A DNA stretch of 64,000 bases from an uncultured Polaribacter sp. (lineage in GTDB: Bacteria > Bacteroidota > Bacteroidia > Flavobacteriales > Flavobacteriaceae), in assembly GCF_947503875.1 (NCBI RefSeq), contig NZ_CANNFH010000006.1, positions 1 to 64,000 on the forward strand. Direction: 5' to 3'. The notes under the pieces are model-generated. The model was not told the DNA's origin and did not search any database. It saw only the letters and a list, made by a program, of their open reading frames with translations. Made by a program: the position numbers and the translations under genes. Below are positions 49,352 to 58,479 of the stretch, piece by piece. Numbering within the stretch: the first letter of the stretch is position 1; every line of letters starts with the position of its first letter.

Positions 49352-50017
49352 TTAAGATGAAGCTATTTTACCATCAATCATTGTTAATTTGCGATCTGCC
49401 ATTGTTGCCAACTCTTCATTATGAGTAACTAAGACAAATGTTTGCCCAAATTGGTCTCTTAATTTAAAAAATAATTCATGTAAATTTTTAGCAGATTTAC
49501 TATCTAAATTTCCACTAGGCTCATCAGCTAGAATCACAGATGGATTATTAATTAATGCTCTAGCAACAGCTACACGTTGCTGCTCGCCACCAGAAAGTTC
49601 ATTTGGTTTATGGTTTATTCTATGTGATAATCCTAAAAATGCTAAGATTTCTTTAGCACTTTTTTCTGTCTCTAATTTCGTTTTTTTAGCAATATATGCA
49701 GGTATACAAACGTTTTCTAAAGCGGTAAATTCAGGCAATAACTGATGAAATTGAAAAATAAAACCAATGTGTTTATTTCTAAAAGCAGAAATTTCTTTAT
49801 CAGAGAGGTTTTTCAGTGAAATATTATTTAAAGCAAGTTCAAAGTCATTTTCTTTTAAAGGTTTGTCTAACGTTCCTAAAATTTGTAATAATGTTGTTTT
49901 ACCTGCTCCAGAAGGGCCAACTATAGCTACAACTTCTCCTTTTTTTATATCTAAATCAACGCCTTTTAAAACTTCAACTTCACCGTAATATTTGTGTATA
50001 TTTTTACAAATTATCAT
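49352..50017 (-). CDS. lolD: ABC transporter ATP-binding protein (LolD-like)
   Basis: [11 protein letters not shown] Walker [16 protein letters not shown] signature, [12 protein letters not shown] Walker B. Confidence 0.93.
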   Translation of the reverse strand: MIICKNIHKYYGEVEVLKGVDLDIKKGEVVAIVGPSGAGKTTLLQILGTLDKPLKENDFELALNNISLKNLSDKEISAFRNKHIGFIFQFHQLLPEFTALENVCIPAYIAKKTKLETEKSAKEILAFLGLSHRINHKPNELSGGEQQRVAVARALINNPSVILADEPSGNLDSKSAKNLHELFFKLRDQFGQTFVLVTHNEELATMADRKLTMIDGKIASS

Positions 50018-50362
50018 GCTTTTTAATTTGTAACGAAATTATAAAAAAGAAATCAGAATTACATAGTAGTACTTCTGATTTCTAAACTCAAAAACTTAAA
50101 ATAATTCAAAAAAATAATATTAAAAATATATTTTATGTATTGGTCTATAAATTTCTGTAAAACTTACAAGTATCGTTACTTTAATTTTGTGACTTGATAA
50201 AAATGTTTGTTGGAACGCAAAATAATTAGGAAAAAATTTTAAGAATTGTTGTTTTGAGAGTAGTAAGTGCTTGTTAATGTTAAAGAATTCATAAAGAATA
50301 CATTTCGTTTTATTTTTAAGTTTTTTTATGAGTGAGATTACAGAATATTATATCTGAATTTG

Positions 50363-50370
50363 TATTTTTG
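50363..50370 (+). promoter_or_regulatory. Bacteroidetes-type -7 element TATTTTTG upstream of sucC
   Basis: TAnnTTTG motif 24 bp upstream of the start codon. Confidence 0.5.
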
Positions 50371-50393
50371 CCTTCGTTTTAAATATTAAAAGG

Positions 50394-51587
50394 ATGAATT
50401 TACACGAATATCAAGGAAAAGAAATATTAAATAGCTTTGGAGTTAGAATTCAAAGAGGAATTGTAGCAAATACGCCAGAAGAAGCGGTTGCAGCAGCAAA
50501 AAAATTAACAGAAGATACTGGTACAGGTTGGCATGTTATAAAAGCTCAGGTGCATGCAGGTGGCCGTGGTAAAGGTGGTGGAGTTAAACTAGCTAAAAAC
50601 TTAGATGAAGTAAAAAGTATTTCTAATGATATTTTAGGTATGATGTTGATTACCCCACAAACTTCAGCAGAAGGAAAGTTGGTAAATCAAGTCTTAATAG
50701 CAGAAGATGTTTACTATCCAGGAGATGAAGAGCCAGATGAATATTATATGTCTGTTTTATTAAACAGAGCAACTGGTAAAAACATGATTATGTATTCTAC
50801 TGAAGGTGGAATGGATATTGAAACTGTTGCAGAAGAAACGCCACATTTAATTTTTACAGAAGAAGTAGATCCTTTATTAGGATTAATGCCTTTTCAAGCG
50901 CGTAAGGTAGCTTTTAATTTAGGTCTATCTGGTGTTGCTTTTAAAGAAATGACAAAATTTGTTACTAATTTATATAAAGCATATATAGGTTCAGACTCTT
51001 CTATGTTTGAAATTAACCCAGTATTAAAAACATCTGACTCTAAAATTATGGCGGTAGATGCCAAAGTTTCTTTAGATGAAAATGCGTTATATAGACACAA
51101 AGATTACGCAGCAATGCGCGATTTAAGAGAAGAAAACCCAATTGAAGTTGAAGCGAAAGCTGCAGGTTTAAATTATGTAGATTTAGATGGTAATGTGGGG
51201 TGTATGGTAAACGGAGCAGGTTTAGCTATGGGGACTATGGATTTAATTAAAGAATCTGGAGGTGAACCAGCAAACTTTTTAGATGTTGGTGGTACAGCAG
51301 ATGCAGCAAGAGTTGAAACTGCGTTTGGTATTATATTAAAAGATCCAGCTGTAAAAGCAATTTTAGTAAACATTTTTGGTGGTATTGTGCGTTGTGACAG
51401 GGTTGCACAAGGTGTTGTAGATGCTTATAAGAATATGGGAGACAAAATTACAGTGCCAATTATATGTAGATTACAAGGTACAAACGCAGTAGAAGCAAAA
51501 CAGCTAATAGACAATTCTGGAATGGAAATTATTTCTGCTACAGAATTTCAAGAAGCAGCAGATAAAGTAAGTGAAGTTTTAGGCTAG
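50394..51587 (+). CDS. sucC: Succinate--CoA ligase, ADP-forming, beta subunit
   Basis: MNLHEYQGKEIL, KAQVHAGGRGKGGGVKLA, FLDVGGTADAARVE, NIFGGIVRCDRVA. Confidence 0.97.
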   Translation: MNLHEYQGKEILNSFGVRIQRGIVANTPEEAVAAAKKLTEDTGTGWHVIKAQVHAGGRGKGGGVKLAKNLDEVKSISNDILGMMLITPQTSAEGKLVNQVLIAEDVYYPGDEEPDEYYMSVLLNRATGKNMIMYSTEGGMDIETVAEETPHLIFTEEVDPLLGLMPFQARKVAFNLGLSGVAFKEMTKFVTNLYKAYIGSDSSMFEINPVLKTSDSKIMAVDAKVSLDENALYRHKDYAAMRDLREENPIEVEAKAAGLNYVDLDGNVGCMVNGAGLAMGTMDLIKESGGEPANFLDVGGTADAARVETAFGIILKDPAVKAILVNIFGGIVRCDRVAQGVVDAYKNMGDKITVPIICRLQGTNAVEAKQLIDNSGMEIISATEFQEAADKVSEVLG

Positions 51588-51617
51588 ACAGCTCTAAAAT
51601 ACATAACCTTATTGTAA

Positions 51618-51650
51618 AAAAAGCCTCGTGAAAACGAGGCTTTTTTTATT
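51618..51650 (+). terminator. sucC terminator
   Basis: AAAAAGCCTCGT-GAAA-ACGAGGCTTTTTTT hairpin. Confidence 0.9.
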
Positions 51651-51848
51651 AAAATTTTAAAATGTTAAAAAAACTTTAAATTTTTTAGTTTATTTTGTTT
51701 TTAATAAAAACTCTTTATTCTAGTGTTTTTATTATGGTTTTATTAGTAATTTAAGAGTATTATTAAACCATAACAGGACAGTACAGGACATCATAACATA
51801 ATGTCATTTCTATTTTTGTTTAAAAATATATACTAAATTAACTAAAAT

Positions 51849-52802
51849 ATGAAAAATTTTAACATTAAAGTAGGGGTGTTAGGAATTGTATTGTCTCTTG
51901 GAACTTTTTATTCTTGTCAGCAAGAAGATGAATTATTAAATGAAGAACTGTCTTCTGGGAAAGAAGTAGCTTTAGAAGATGAGTATGCAGCAAAAGGTAC
52001 TTGTGACCCCAATGAATTTAAGCTTATAGATGCCATATCAGGTACGGATTATAATGATGCTGTAAGTACGCAGATTGACGATAGAAGCTGTTCTTTTGAT
52101 TATAGACAGTCTTCATACGGTTCTAGCTTTAATTGGGGAGGTTATAGGTTGAGAGCTTCTAATAACCAACCAGGAAAATTGCAAGTTAGAATGGAACGTT
52201 CTACAAGACAGACAAACTATGCTAATGGTAAATATATTGATTTGTCTGGTACAGTAAGAATATTAAACGCAGGTTTGGTTAACGGACCTTATGCTCCAAA
52301 CGATCTTAGAGATAAAAATGGAACTTACATTGCACAAGTAAAGGGTAAGCATACCAATTTAAGAACTGACCTAAATGAGTCTAGAGATCCTGCAATTGTT
52401 TTATTTATTGCAAAACCTAAAAGATTCAATAATGGAACTGGAAGTGTGATTAGAGATAGCAACGGGAAAATAAAAGAGTTTGTTATTTATGCAGAACTTG
52501 TAAGAAAAAGAGGGGGGTCTTCAAATTCTGGAAGACGACTTATAAAAATTACAACAGTTAAACGTAATAGAGATTTTAATGTTAACATTAGAACAGAATT
52601 TTATAATAGTGGTAGTACAAAAAGACAGCGAGTAAGAGTGAATATTAACGGTGTTGCAAAAACATTTGAAATTTCAGTTCAGAATACAGCAGGTCAATCA
52701 GCAGAACCAACAGAAATGAGAATTCGCATGGGAGCTTATAGATGTGTTGGAGGAGGAGCAGAAATTTTATGGAAAGATGATTTAAGTGTATCTAGAAATT
52801 AA
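51849..52802 (+). CDS. Hypothetical lipoprotein, possible jelly-roll (polysaccharide lyase-like) domain
   Basis: Lipobox FYSC; beta-rich YIDLSGTVRILNAG...NGTYIAQVKGKHT...RIRMGAYRC; family assignment tentative. Confidence 0.5.
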   Translation: MKNFNIKVGVLGIVLSLGTFYSCQQEDELLNEELSSGKEVALEDEYAAKGTCDPNEFKLIDAISGTDYNDAVSTQIDDRSCSFDYRQSSYGSSFNWGGYRLRASNNQPGKLQVRMERSTRQTNYANGKYIDLSGTVRILNAGLVNGPYAPNDLRDKNGTYIAQVKGKHTNLRTDLNESRDPAIVLFIAKPKRFNNGTGSVIRDSNGKIKEFVIYAELVRKRGGSSNSGRRLIKITTVKRNRDFNVNIRTEFYNSGSTKRQRVRVNINGVAKTFEISVQNTAGQSAEPTEMRIRMGAYRCVGGGAEILWKDDLSVSRN

Positions 52803-52827
52803 AATTACTACTTTTAAAAAAAATTAA

Positions 52828-52860
52828 AACCAAAACAAATCATTGTTTTGGTTTTTTTGT
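52828..52860 (+). terminator. Terminator
   Basis: AAACCAAAACAA-ATCA-TTGTTTTGGTTTTTTT hairpin. Confidence 0.85.
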
Positions 52861-52982
52861 TTTCAGAAAATTTTAAATATTCTTCATATCGTTGTTAGTG
52901 AATAAGTAAACATATAAGATGAGCTAATGCTAGCTTTAAACGTAGAAATAAATAATTAAGAAATTTATTGTTTATGATAATA

Positions 52983-53021
52983 ACCTCAAAACGAATGAAA
53001 ATTTGTTTTGAGGTTTTTTTC
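52983..53021 (+). terminator. Terminator-like hairpin
   Basis: CCTCAAAACGAA-TGAAAA-TTTGTTTTGAGGTTTTTTTC. Confidence 0.75.
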
Positions 53022-53077
53022 TTATTATTTATTTAAAGAGTATCAATTTTGAAATTACTTAAAAGCTCATAAAGATT

Positions 53078-55987
53078 TTATTTAGTATTGTTATTGATTA
53101 GTTTCTGATTTACTTTATAAGAGGTTTCATAATAGCCTAATTTTCCATCTTCATTAATACTTTCTATGATAACTAACATTTCTCCAATATTATCATCGGC
53201 ATAAAACTCCACTTTAGCAGTTCCGTTTTTGTTTATTTTTAAATTGGGTTGCCAAAAAACGGTGGATCTTAAATCTGGAACTTCCCAGTCTTTTTTGGTT
53301 ACGTTTTCGTGTTTTGGAGCATAAAACTCTTTCTCAATTGAAAAACTTGGTAATGTATTTTTAAAGATGCCTTTTGTTTCTGTAATTCCAAATAATCCTT
53401 TGCCAGGGTAGGTATAAATATTTAAAAATGAATAATTGGGTGTTGCTATCGGAACTTGATCAAATACATCACTTAGATATATTGCAGGAAGTTTAGGGTT
53501 TTTAATAATTTCAACACTTTTAATTTCTTCAATTGGAATATTTTCTAGAATGGGATAATTTTCAATATGAACTGGTTTTCCATCTATAATTACAAACGTA
53601 AATAAAGACTCATCAACATGAGCATATCTAAATCTTTCACCATTAATTGTGGGAACTGGTTTTCTCGCATATGTAAAGTCAACTATAGAGAGAATTACTC
53701 CATTTTCTATTGAAAAACCTAAATCTGTTCCAATAGCTGGTACTGTTTTTACCTCATCATCCATAACCTGTGGTAATGGAATATCTATAATACTTATGTC
53801 ATCAGGAAACTTAAATAAAAGTAAGCTAAAAAGCCCAGACATCCATTTTTCATTTTTTTCTATTAACTTTTCGTTTTCAATAATAACATCAGGTTCTCCA
53901 TGTTCATCAGTCATTTTCTTTTGAATAGGAGATAGTATCCTTGTTTTAACAATAATTTCATCTAAAACAAAACCATTTTTATCTACACTAAACGGATTTT
54001 CTTTAACAAACCTTTTTCTATTTTCTTTTACATATATATTAAATTCATCTGCAAGTTGTAGCTTTTCTTGTTTTTCAAAATTTATTTTTAAAGGAGTGGG
54101 TTTATCTATAGCAATGGTCAATTCTTTCTTTCTTCCTTTATGGTTTTTAGTTTGTATTAAATATTTTAAATCGTCTTTAAAGACATCTTGCAAATCAAAA
54201 ATAAATCTACCCACACTATCTATAGTGGTAACATTAGCTTGAAGATTTTTTTTATCTAAAGTCATTAAAGTGAGTTCTATTGGTTTTTTACGCTTTCTTT
54301 TACGCTTTTTATACTGTTCAATAGTCCCAGAAATTTGCAAGTTTTTTTCAGGTTGTTTTTTAAAATAAACGTCTTCTTTTGTTGGTTTAAAGATATAATT
54401 TCGCCAACCTTGGGTTAGTAGTAAAGCATCCATTGCATAAAAACGATGTTTGTTTTGGCTATCAAAATAAAAATTAGGTTGCTCAATTTTTCCTTTTAAT
54501 TCAGATTCTAGTAAAAAGTAAGACAATATATTTCCCCTTTGCAATTGCATCTCACCCAGCTGTTTTTTGTTTAATACTAAAAAAGATGTATTTGTGTTTT
54601 TGCCGTCTTTAATATTAAGGTCAAAAGTAACTTTGTCTCGTTGTTTATATTCCTTTTTATCGGCTTTAGCATTAACGTTTAATCGATTGCTATTTTCTTT
54701 AAAATTAAAAACCAAGCGTTCACAAATCGGTTGGTTATTTTTGTTAAATACGGTAAACGTTACAATTCCCTCTGGGAATAAACTTTTCTTAAAAGCCATT
54801 TTTACCTTTTCGTTTATAAATTGCATTTTAGAGTTGAAATAAGTGATACCTCTCGCTTGCACTTTAACAAACAAACTATCAGTTTTAGAAAAGTTAGAAC
54901 GAACTAATAACTTAAAAAAATCTTGACTAGAATTTACTGTTAATACATATCCTTTTTCATATATTTTAGGCAATTGAAATTTGTAAGTAGTGCTTTTGTT
55001 ATTAAGAATTTCTGCATAATAAGTTTTGTTTTTATCAGGTTTTAATTGATAAAAGCCCATTCCTAATAGATTGCTTTTAAACTCAGTAACAATTAAATTA
55101 TTTTCATCTTTAATGATTCCTTTAACAGGAAGGCCTTCATTTTTATAATCTAAAGCTTTAAAAGCAATATTACTTGTTAGGCCATGCACTAGTTTGCCAC
55201 CTTCAGGAAAAAATTGTAAATCGATAAAATTTTTATCAATGGCTATGGTTTTACTGTGTGAATTAAAGGTGATAAAATTGTTGTTTTTAACTCGAATTGA
55301 ATCTAATTGAATATCAATTTTAGCTTTAACAGCACCATTAGTAAGCGGGTAGCTAAATGTGTATTCTTTGTTTTTATCTTCTTTAATTAATACCGAATCT
55401 TTTTTGCCATTAATAGTTAAAAGTACTTTTAGTTTTCCTTTAAATCTAGGGTTTATAATTTTTGGAAACACTTTTGCGGAAAGTTCTAATTGTTTGTTGG
55501 CTTTTTCTGAAATAACAACATTTCTAATTACTTTTTTATCATAAGCTGTTTTTGTGGGTTTGTAAATATCAATGTATTGTTTGTTTGTAAAGTTTTCTTT
55601 AAAATTTTTGTTCCATTTGGTGTACGCGCGTACCATGTATTTACCAGGTAGCAAAGGTTCTATGGTTTTTAGATCAAAAAAATTATTTCCAATACCGTTT
55701 TCTAATTTTAGGATTTTAGAAGCTATAATTTTTTCATCAAAATTAATAAGTTGTACGTGCAATACATTACTTAAAATTGTGTTTTTTTGGTTTATATTGG
55801 TTACAATTCCTTTAAACCATATATTTTGATCACTTGTAAAAATTGTACTGTTTAATTGTAGGTATATTTTTTCTGCGTATGCAATTTTATCAATATCTAT
55901 AGTATCTTTTTTAATTTGCGCTTTCGCGTTATTCTGCAGTAGGATACTAAAAGAAATAAATATATAATACAAGTAGGATTTTTTCAT
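53078..55987 (-). CDS. Large secreted protein with MG2-like N-terminus and TonB plug-like domain
   Basis: Signal peptide MKKSYLYYIFISFSILLQNNAKAQ; AEKIYLQLNSTIFTSDQNIWFKGIV, LPGKYMVRAYTKW, C-terminal EIKSVEIIKNP plug-like segment. Confidence 0.7.
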   Translation of the reverse strand: MKKSYLYYIFISFSILLQNNAKAQIKKDTIDIDKIAYAEKIYLQLNSTIFTSDQNIWFKGIVTNINQKNTILSNVLHVQLINFDEKIIASKILKLENGIGNNFFDLKTIEPLLPGKYMVRAYTKWNKNFKENFTNKQYIDIYKPTKTAYDKKVIRNVVISEKANKQLELSAKVFPKIINPRFKGKLKVLLTINGKKDSVLIKEDKNKEYTFSYPLTNGAVKAKIDIQLDSIRVKNNNFITFNSHSKTIAIDKNFIDLQFFPEGGKLVHGLTSNIAFKALDYKNEGLPVKGIIKDENNLIVTEFKSNLLGMGFYQLKPDKNKTYYAEILNNKSTTYKFQLPKIYEKGYVLTVNSSQDFFKLLVRSNFSKTDSLFVKVQARGITYFNSKMQFINEKVKMAFKKSLFPEGIVTFTVFNKNNQPICERLVFNFKENSNRLNVNAKADKKEYKQRDKVTFDLNIKDGKNTNTSFLVLNKKQLGEMQLQRGNILSYFLLESELKGKIEQPNFYFDSQNKHRFYAMDALLLTQGWRNYIFKPTKEDVYFKKQPEKNLQISGTIEQYKKRKRKRKKPIELTLMTLDKKNLQANVTTIDSVGRFIFDLQDVFKDDLKYLIQTKNHKGRKKELTIAIDKPTPLKINFEKQEKLQLADEFNIYVKENRKRFVKENPFSVDKNGFVLDEIIVKTRILSPIQKKMTDEHGEPDVIIENEKLIEKNEKWMSGLFSLLLFKFPDDISIIDIPLPQVMDDEVKTVPAIGTDLGFSIENGVILSIVDFTYARKPVPTINGERFRYAHVDESLFTFVIIDGKPVHIENYPILENIPIEEIKSVEIIKNPKLPAIYLSDVFDQVPIATPNYSFLNIYTYPGKGLFGITETKGIFKNTLPSFSIEKEFYAPKHENVTKKDWEVPDLRSTVFWQPNLKINKNGTAKVEFYADDNIGEMLVIIESINEDGKLGYYETSYKVNQKLINNNTK

Positions 55988-56441
55988 AACTAACTTTTTA
56001 GAAAGCAATTTTTTAAATTTACAAAAAAACAATTCTTTTTAAAGTGTTGTACTGAAATTAATTAACTGTTTTGAAAAAAAATATGAATTAAAAGAGTTTA
56101 CTAAATTTGGTGTTTAGTTTTACATAAACTTTTTTACAAATAAGTACTTATAAAAATTTCTGTAATAACACTAAATGAACTTAATTTTCACAAATTAGAT
56201 TTTTTAAAAAAAGTATTACAGAATTCGTAACAATTTATTTGTCAGGTGTAATAATAGTGAGCTACTTCTTTTAAAAGACATCAATAATTACAAGTAAAGC
56301 CAATTCTTTTTAGCTGTTTAATAATTAAAATATGAATAATATGTAATTTTAATGTTTATTTAATGTAAATAATTTATTTTTATGGTGTTTTTTGATTATT
56401 TTTTTAAGGAATTTATAACATTTAGAAGTTTTATTCCTTCG

Positions 56442-56449
56442 TATTTTTG
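56442..56449 (+). promoter_or_regulatory. Bacteroidetes-type -7 element TATTTTTG
   Basis: TAnnTTTG motif 43 bp upstream of the start codon. Confidence 0.5.
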
Positions 56450-56491
56450 CGGCAGTTTTAAAATAGACAAATAAAATAAATAAAAAACAAA

Positions 56492-56842
56492 ATGAATACT
56501 TTAAAAATTAAAACAGTAGTAGTAGCCTTTTTATTAGGGTTTAGTACTTTAGTAGCCGCATCAAATGAAGGGCCATCTTTTGATAAAAAGGAGGTAAAAA
56601 CAACAATTACAAAAGATGTACAAAAGCTTTTAAAAAATTCCGAATTAACTTTAGCTGATACAGAAAAAGCGACGGTAAAAATTATGATTAATAGTAAGAA
56701 CGAAATTGTAGTTTTATCTGTAGATACCAATAACAGTGCAGTAGATGCTTTTGTAAAAAGGAGATTAAATTATAAGAAAGTCTCTACTAAAACAGCTTCA
56801 GAAATATTTATATTACCAATTAAAGTGTTGGGAGCTAGATAG
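56492..56842 (+). CDS. Hypothetical secreted protein
   Basis: Signal peptide ...LVAASNEGP; small beta-rich protein. Confidence 0.6.
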   Translation: MNTLKIKTVVVAFLLGFSTLVAASNEGPSFDKKEVKTTITKDVQKLLKNSELTLADTEKATVKIMINSKNEIVVLSVDTNNSAVDAFVKRRLNYKKVSTKTASEIFILPIKVLGAR

Positions 56843-56865
56843 TTTAATTGTTTTTTTAAAATAAA

Positions 56866-56907
56866 AGAGTCATATAAAAATCATATTTTTGTATGACTTT
56901 TTTTTGT
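56866..56907 (+). terminator. Terminator
   Basis: AAGAGTCATATAAAAATCATATTTTTGTATGACTTTTTTTT. Confidence 0.75.
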
Positions 56908-57177
56908 GTATTATTTTTGGTTTAACAATACTTAAATAGTCTTTTAAATTTGTAAGTTTAAAACAATATTTAAAGAATAATACTAATTTAGTTTATTTAG
57001 ACTTGCGCTGCGGAGTACTGCCGTTAATTGAACTTAAAAAGCTATAGAGTTTGACAAATTTTATAACGATAAAACGTTTTTAGTTAAAAAGATAAAATCT
57101 AAAGCCGCTGTATTATACAAAAAGAGAGAAATTTAAACCTTTAAATAAGTGGACTGCTGCCCAAAGAAAATACATGC

Positions 57178-57303
57178 AAAAAGCAAATTAGTGCGTATCA
57201 AAATAGTTTAAAAAAGTTAGGTTTTGCATTAGAATCTAGAGTAGATATTAGTGCTATAATTTTAAAATTGCAAAAGGAATATAAAATACATAAACAACGT
57301 TAG
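57178..57303 (+). pseudogene. Gene remnant (KQISAYQNSLKKLGFALESRVDISAIILKLQKEYKIHKQR*)
   Basis: Short protein-like frame without start, preceded by further broken frames. Confidence 0.35.
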
Positions 57304-57375
57304 AATTAATAACACTATCAAGTTAAGAAGAAATTAAAACTAAACTGTTCTTTATCTTTGTATTAAATAAAAAAA

Positions 57376-57416
57376 TAACCATCAAAAACTATATAGTTTT
57401 TGAGGGTTATTTTTTT
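57376..57416 (-). terminator. Terminator downstream of the PPIase gene
   Basis: AATAACC(A)TCAAAAACTATATAGTTTTTGAGGGTTATT inverted repeat. Confidence 0.75.
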
Positions 57417-57433
57417 ATAACTTAATTTAATGT

Positions 57434-58366
57434 TTATTTCACATCCATTAACTCAACATCAAATATAAGTGTTGCATCTGGTGGAATTACACCTCCTGCA
57501 CCAGCAGAACCATAAGCTAAATCAGATGGAATTACAAAACGAGCTTTGTCTCCAACTTGTAATAGTTGTATGCCTTCATCCCATCCAGAAATAACTTGAC
57601 CAACACCTACATTAAAGTCTATTGGTTGCTTTCTTTTGTAAGAAGAATCAAAAACGGTACCGTCTAATAGCTGGCCTTTATAGTGTACAGAAACACCTGC
57701 ACCTTTAGTGGCTTTTTTACCTTCTCCTTTTTGTAAGATTTGGTAACGTAAACCACTAGCAGTTTCATCATAACCTGCAGCAACTTTGTCTAACATTTCT
57801 TTTTGAGCAGCTTTTGCTTCTGCCTCTCTCTTTTCTCTAGAACCTTCAAAAGTCCTAAACGCTTCTACCGCATTAAATGCTTCAGCATCTGTACCAACTC
57901 TAATAATTTCTACTGCTTTTAACTCATCTCCTTGTGCAATAGCATCTACCACATCTTGTCCTTCTATTACAGAACCAAAAACAGTATGTTTGCCGTCTAA
58001 CCAAGGTGTAGGTACGTGAGTGATATAGAATTGAGAACCATTAGTTGCTGGTCCAGAATTTGCCATAGCTAATTTACCAGGCGTATCGTGCTTTAAATCA
58101 GGATGAAATTCATCATCAAACTTATAACCTGGGTTTCCAGTTCCTGTGCCTTGTGGGCAACCACCTTGTATCATAAAATCTGGTATTACTCTATGAAATT
58201 TTAAACCATTATAATAAGGTGTTCCTTGGTCTTTTGCCGAGTTTTCTAAATTACCTTCTGTTAAAGCAACAAAATTACCTACTGTTCCAGGTGTTTTTTC
58301 GTGCTCTAATTGTACTAAGATATCTCCTTTAGGAGTATTAAATTTTGCGTAAATTCCGTCTTTCAT
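57434..58366 (-). CDS. Bifunctional peptidylprolyl isomerase: cyclophilin plus FKBP domains
   Basis: FHRVIPDFMIQGGCPQGTGTGNPGYKF, ATNGSQFYITHVPTPWLDGKHTVFG (cyclophilin) then VSVHYKGQLLDGTVFDSSYKRKQPIDFNVGVGQVISGWDEG (FKBP). Confidence 0.95.
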   Translation of the reverse strand: MKDGIYAKFNTPKGDILVQLEHEKTPGTVGNFVALTEGNLENSAKDQGTPYYNGLKFHRVIPDFMIQGGCPQGTGTGNPGYKFDDEFHPDLKHDTPGKLAMANSGPATNGSQFYITHVPTPWLDGKHTVFGSVIEGQDVVDAIAQGDELKAVEIIRVGTDAEAFNAVEAFRTFEGSREKREAEAKAAQKEMLDKVAAGYDETASGLRYQILQKGEGKKATKGAGVSVHYKGQLLDGTVFDSSYKRKQPIDFNVGVGQVISGWDEGIQLLQVGDKARFVIPSDLAYGSAGAGGVIPPDATLIFDVELMDVK

Positions 58367-58384
58367 TTTATTTTAATTTGGTTT

Positions 58385-58439
58385 TCTCGAGCGCAGTCGA
58401 GAGCTATTGTTTTATTTTATGTTCTCGACTGCGCTCGAA
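58385..58439. repeat. Inverted pair of flavobacterial palindrome TCTCGAGCGCAGTCGAGA / TTCTCGACTGCGCTCGAA
   Basis: Two oppositely oriented copies forming a potential ~16-bp stem between the PPIase start and the next gene. Confidence 0.8.
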
Positions 58440-58479
58440 CTTACATTTAGTTATTTTCTGAAAAATATCAGAAAAAATA

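Noticed and set aside
54567-54842. Plus-strand ORFs inside the large MG2/TonB-plug gene
   Set aside because: Antisense ORFs within a long coherent coding frame; composition typical of complement-strand artefacts.
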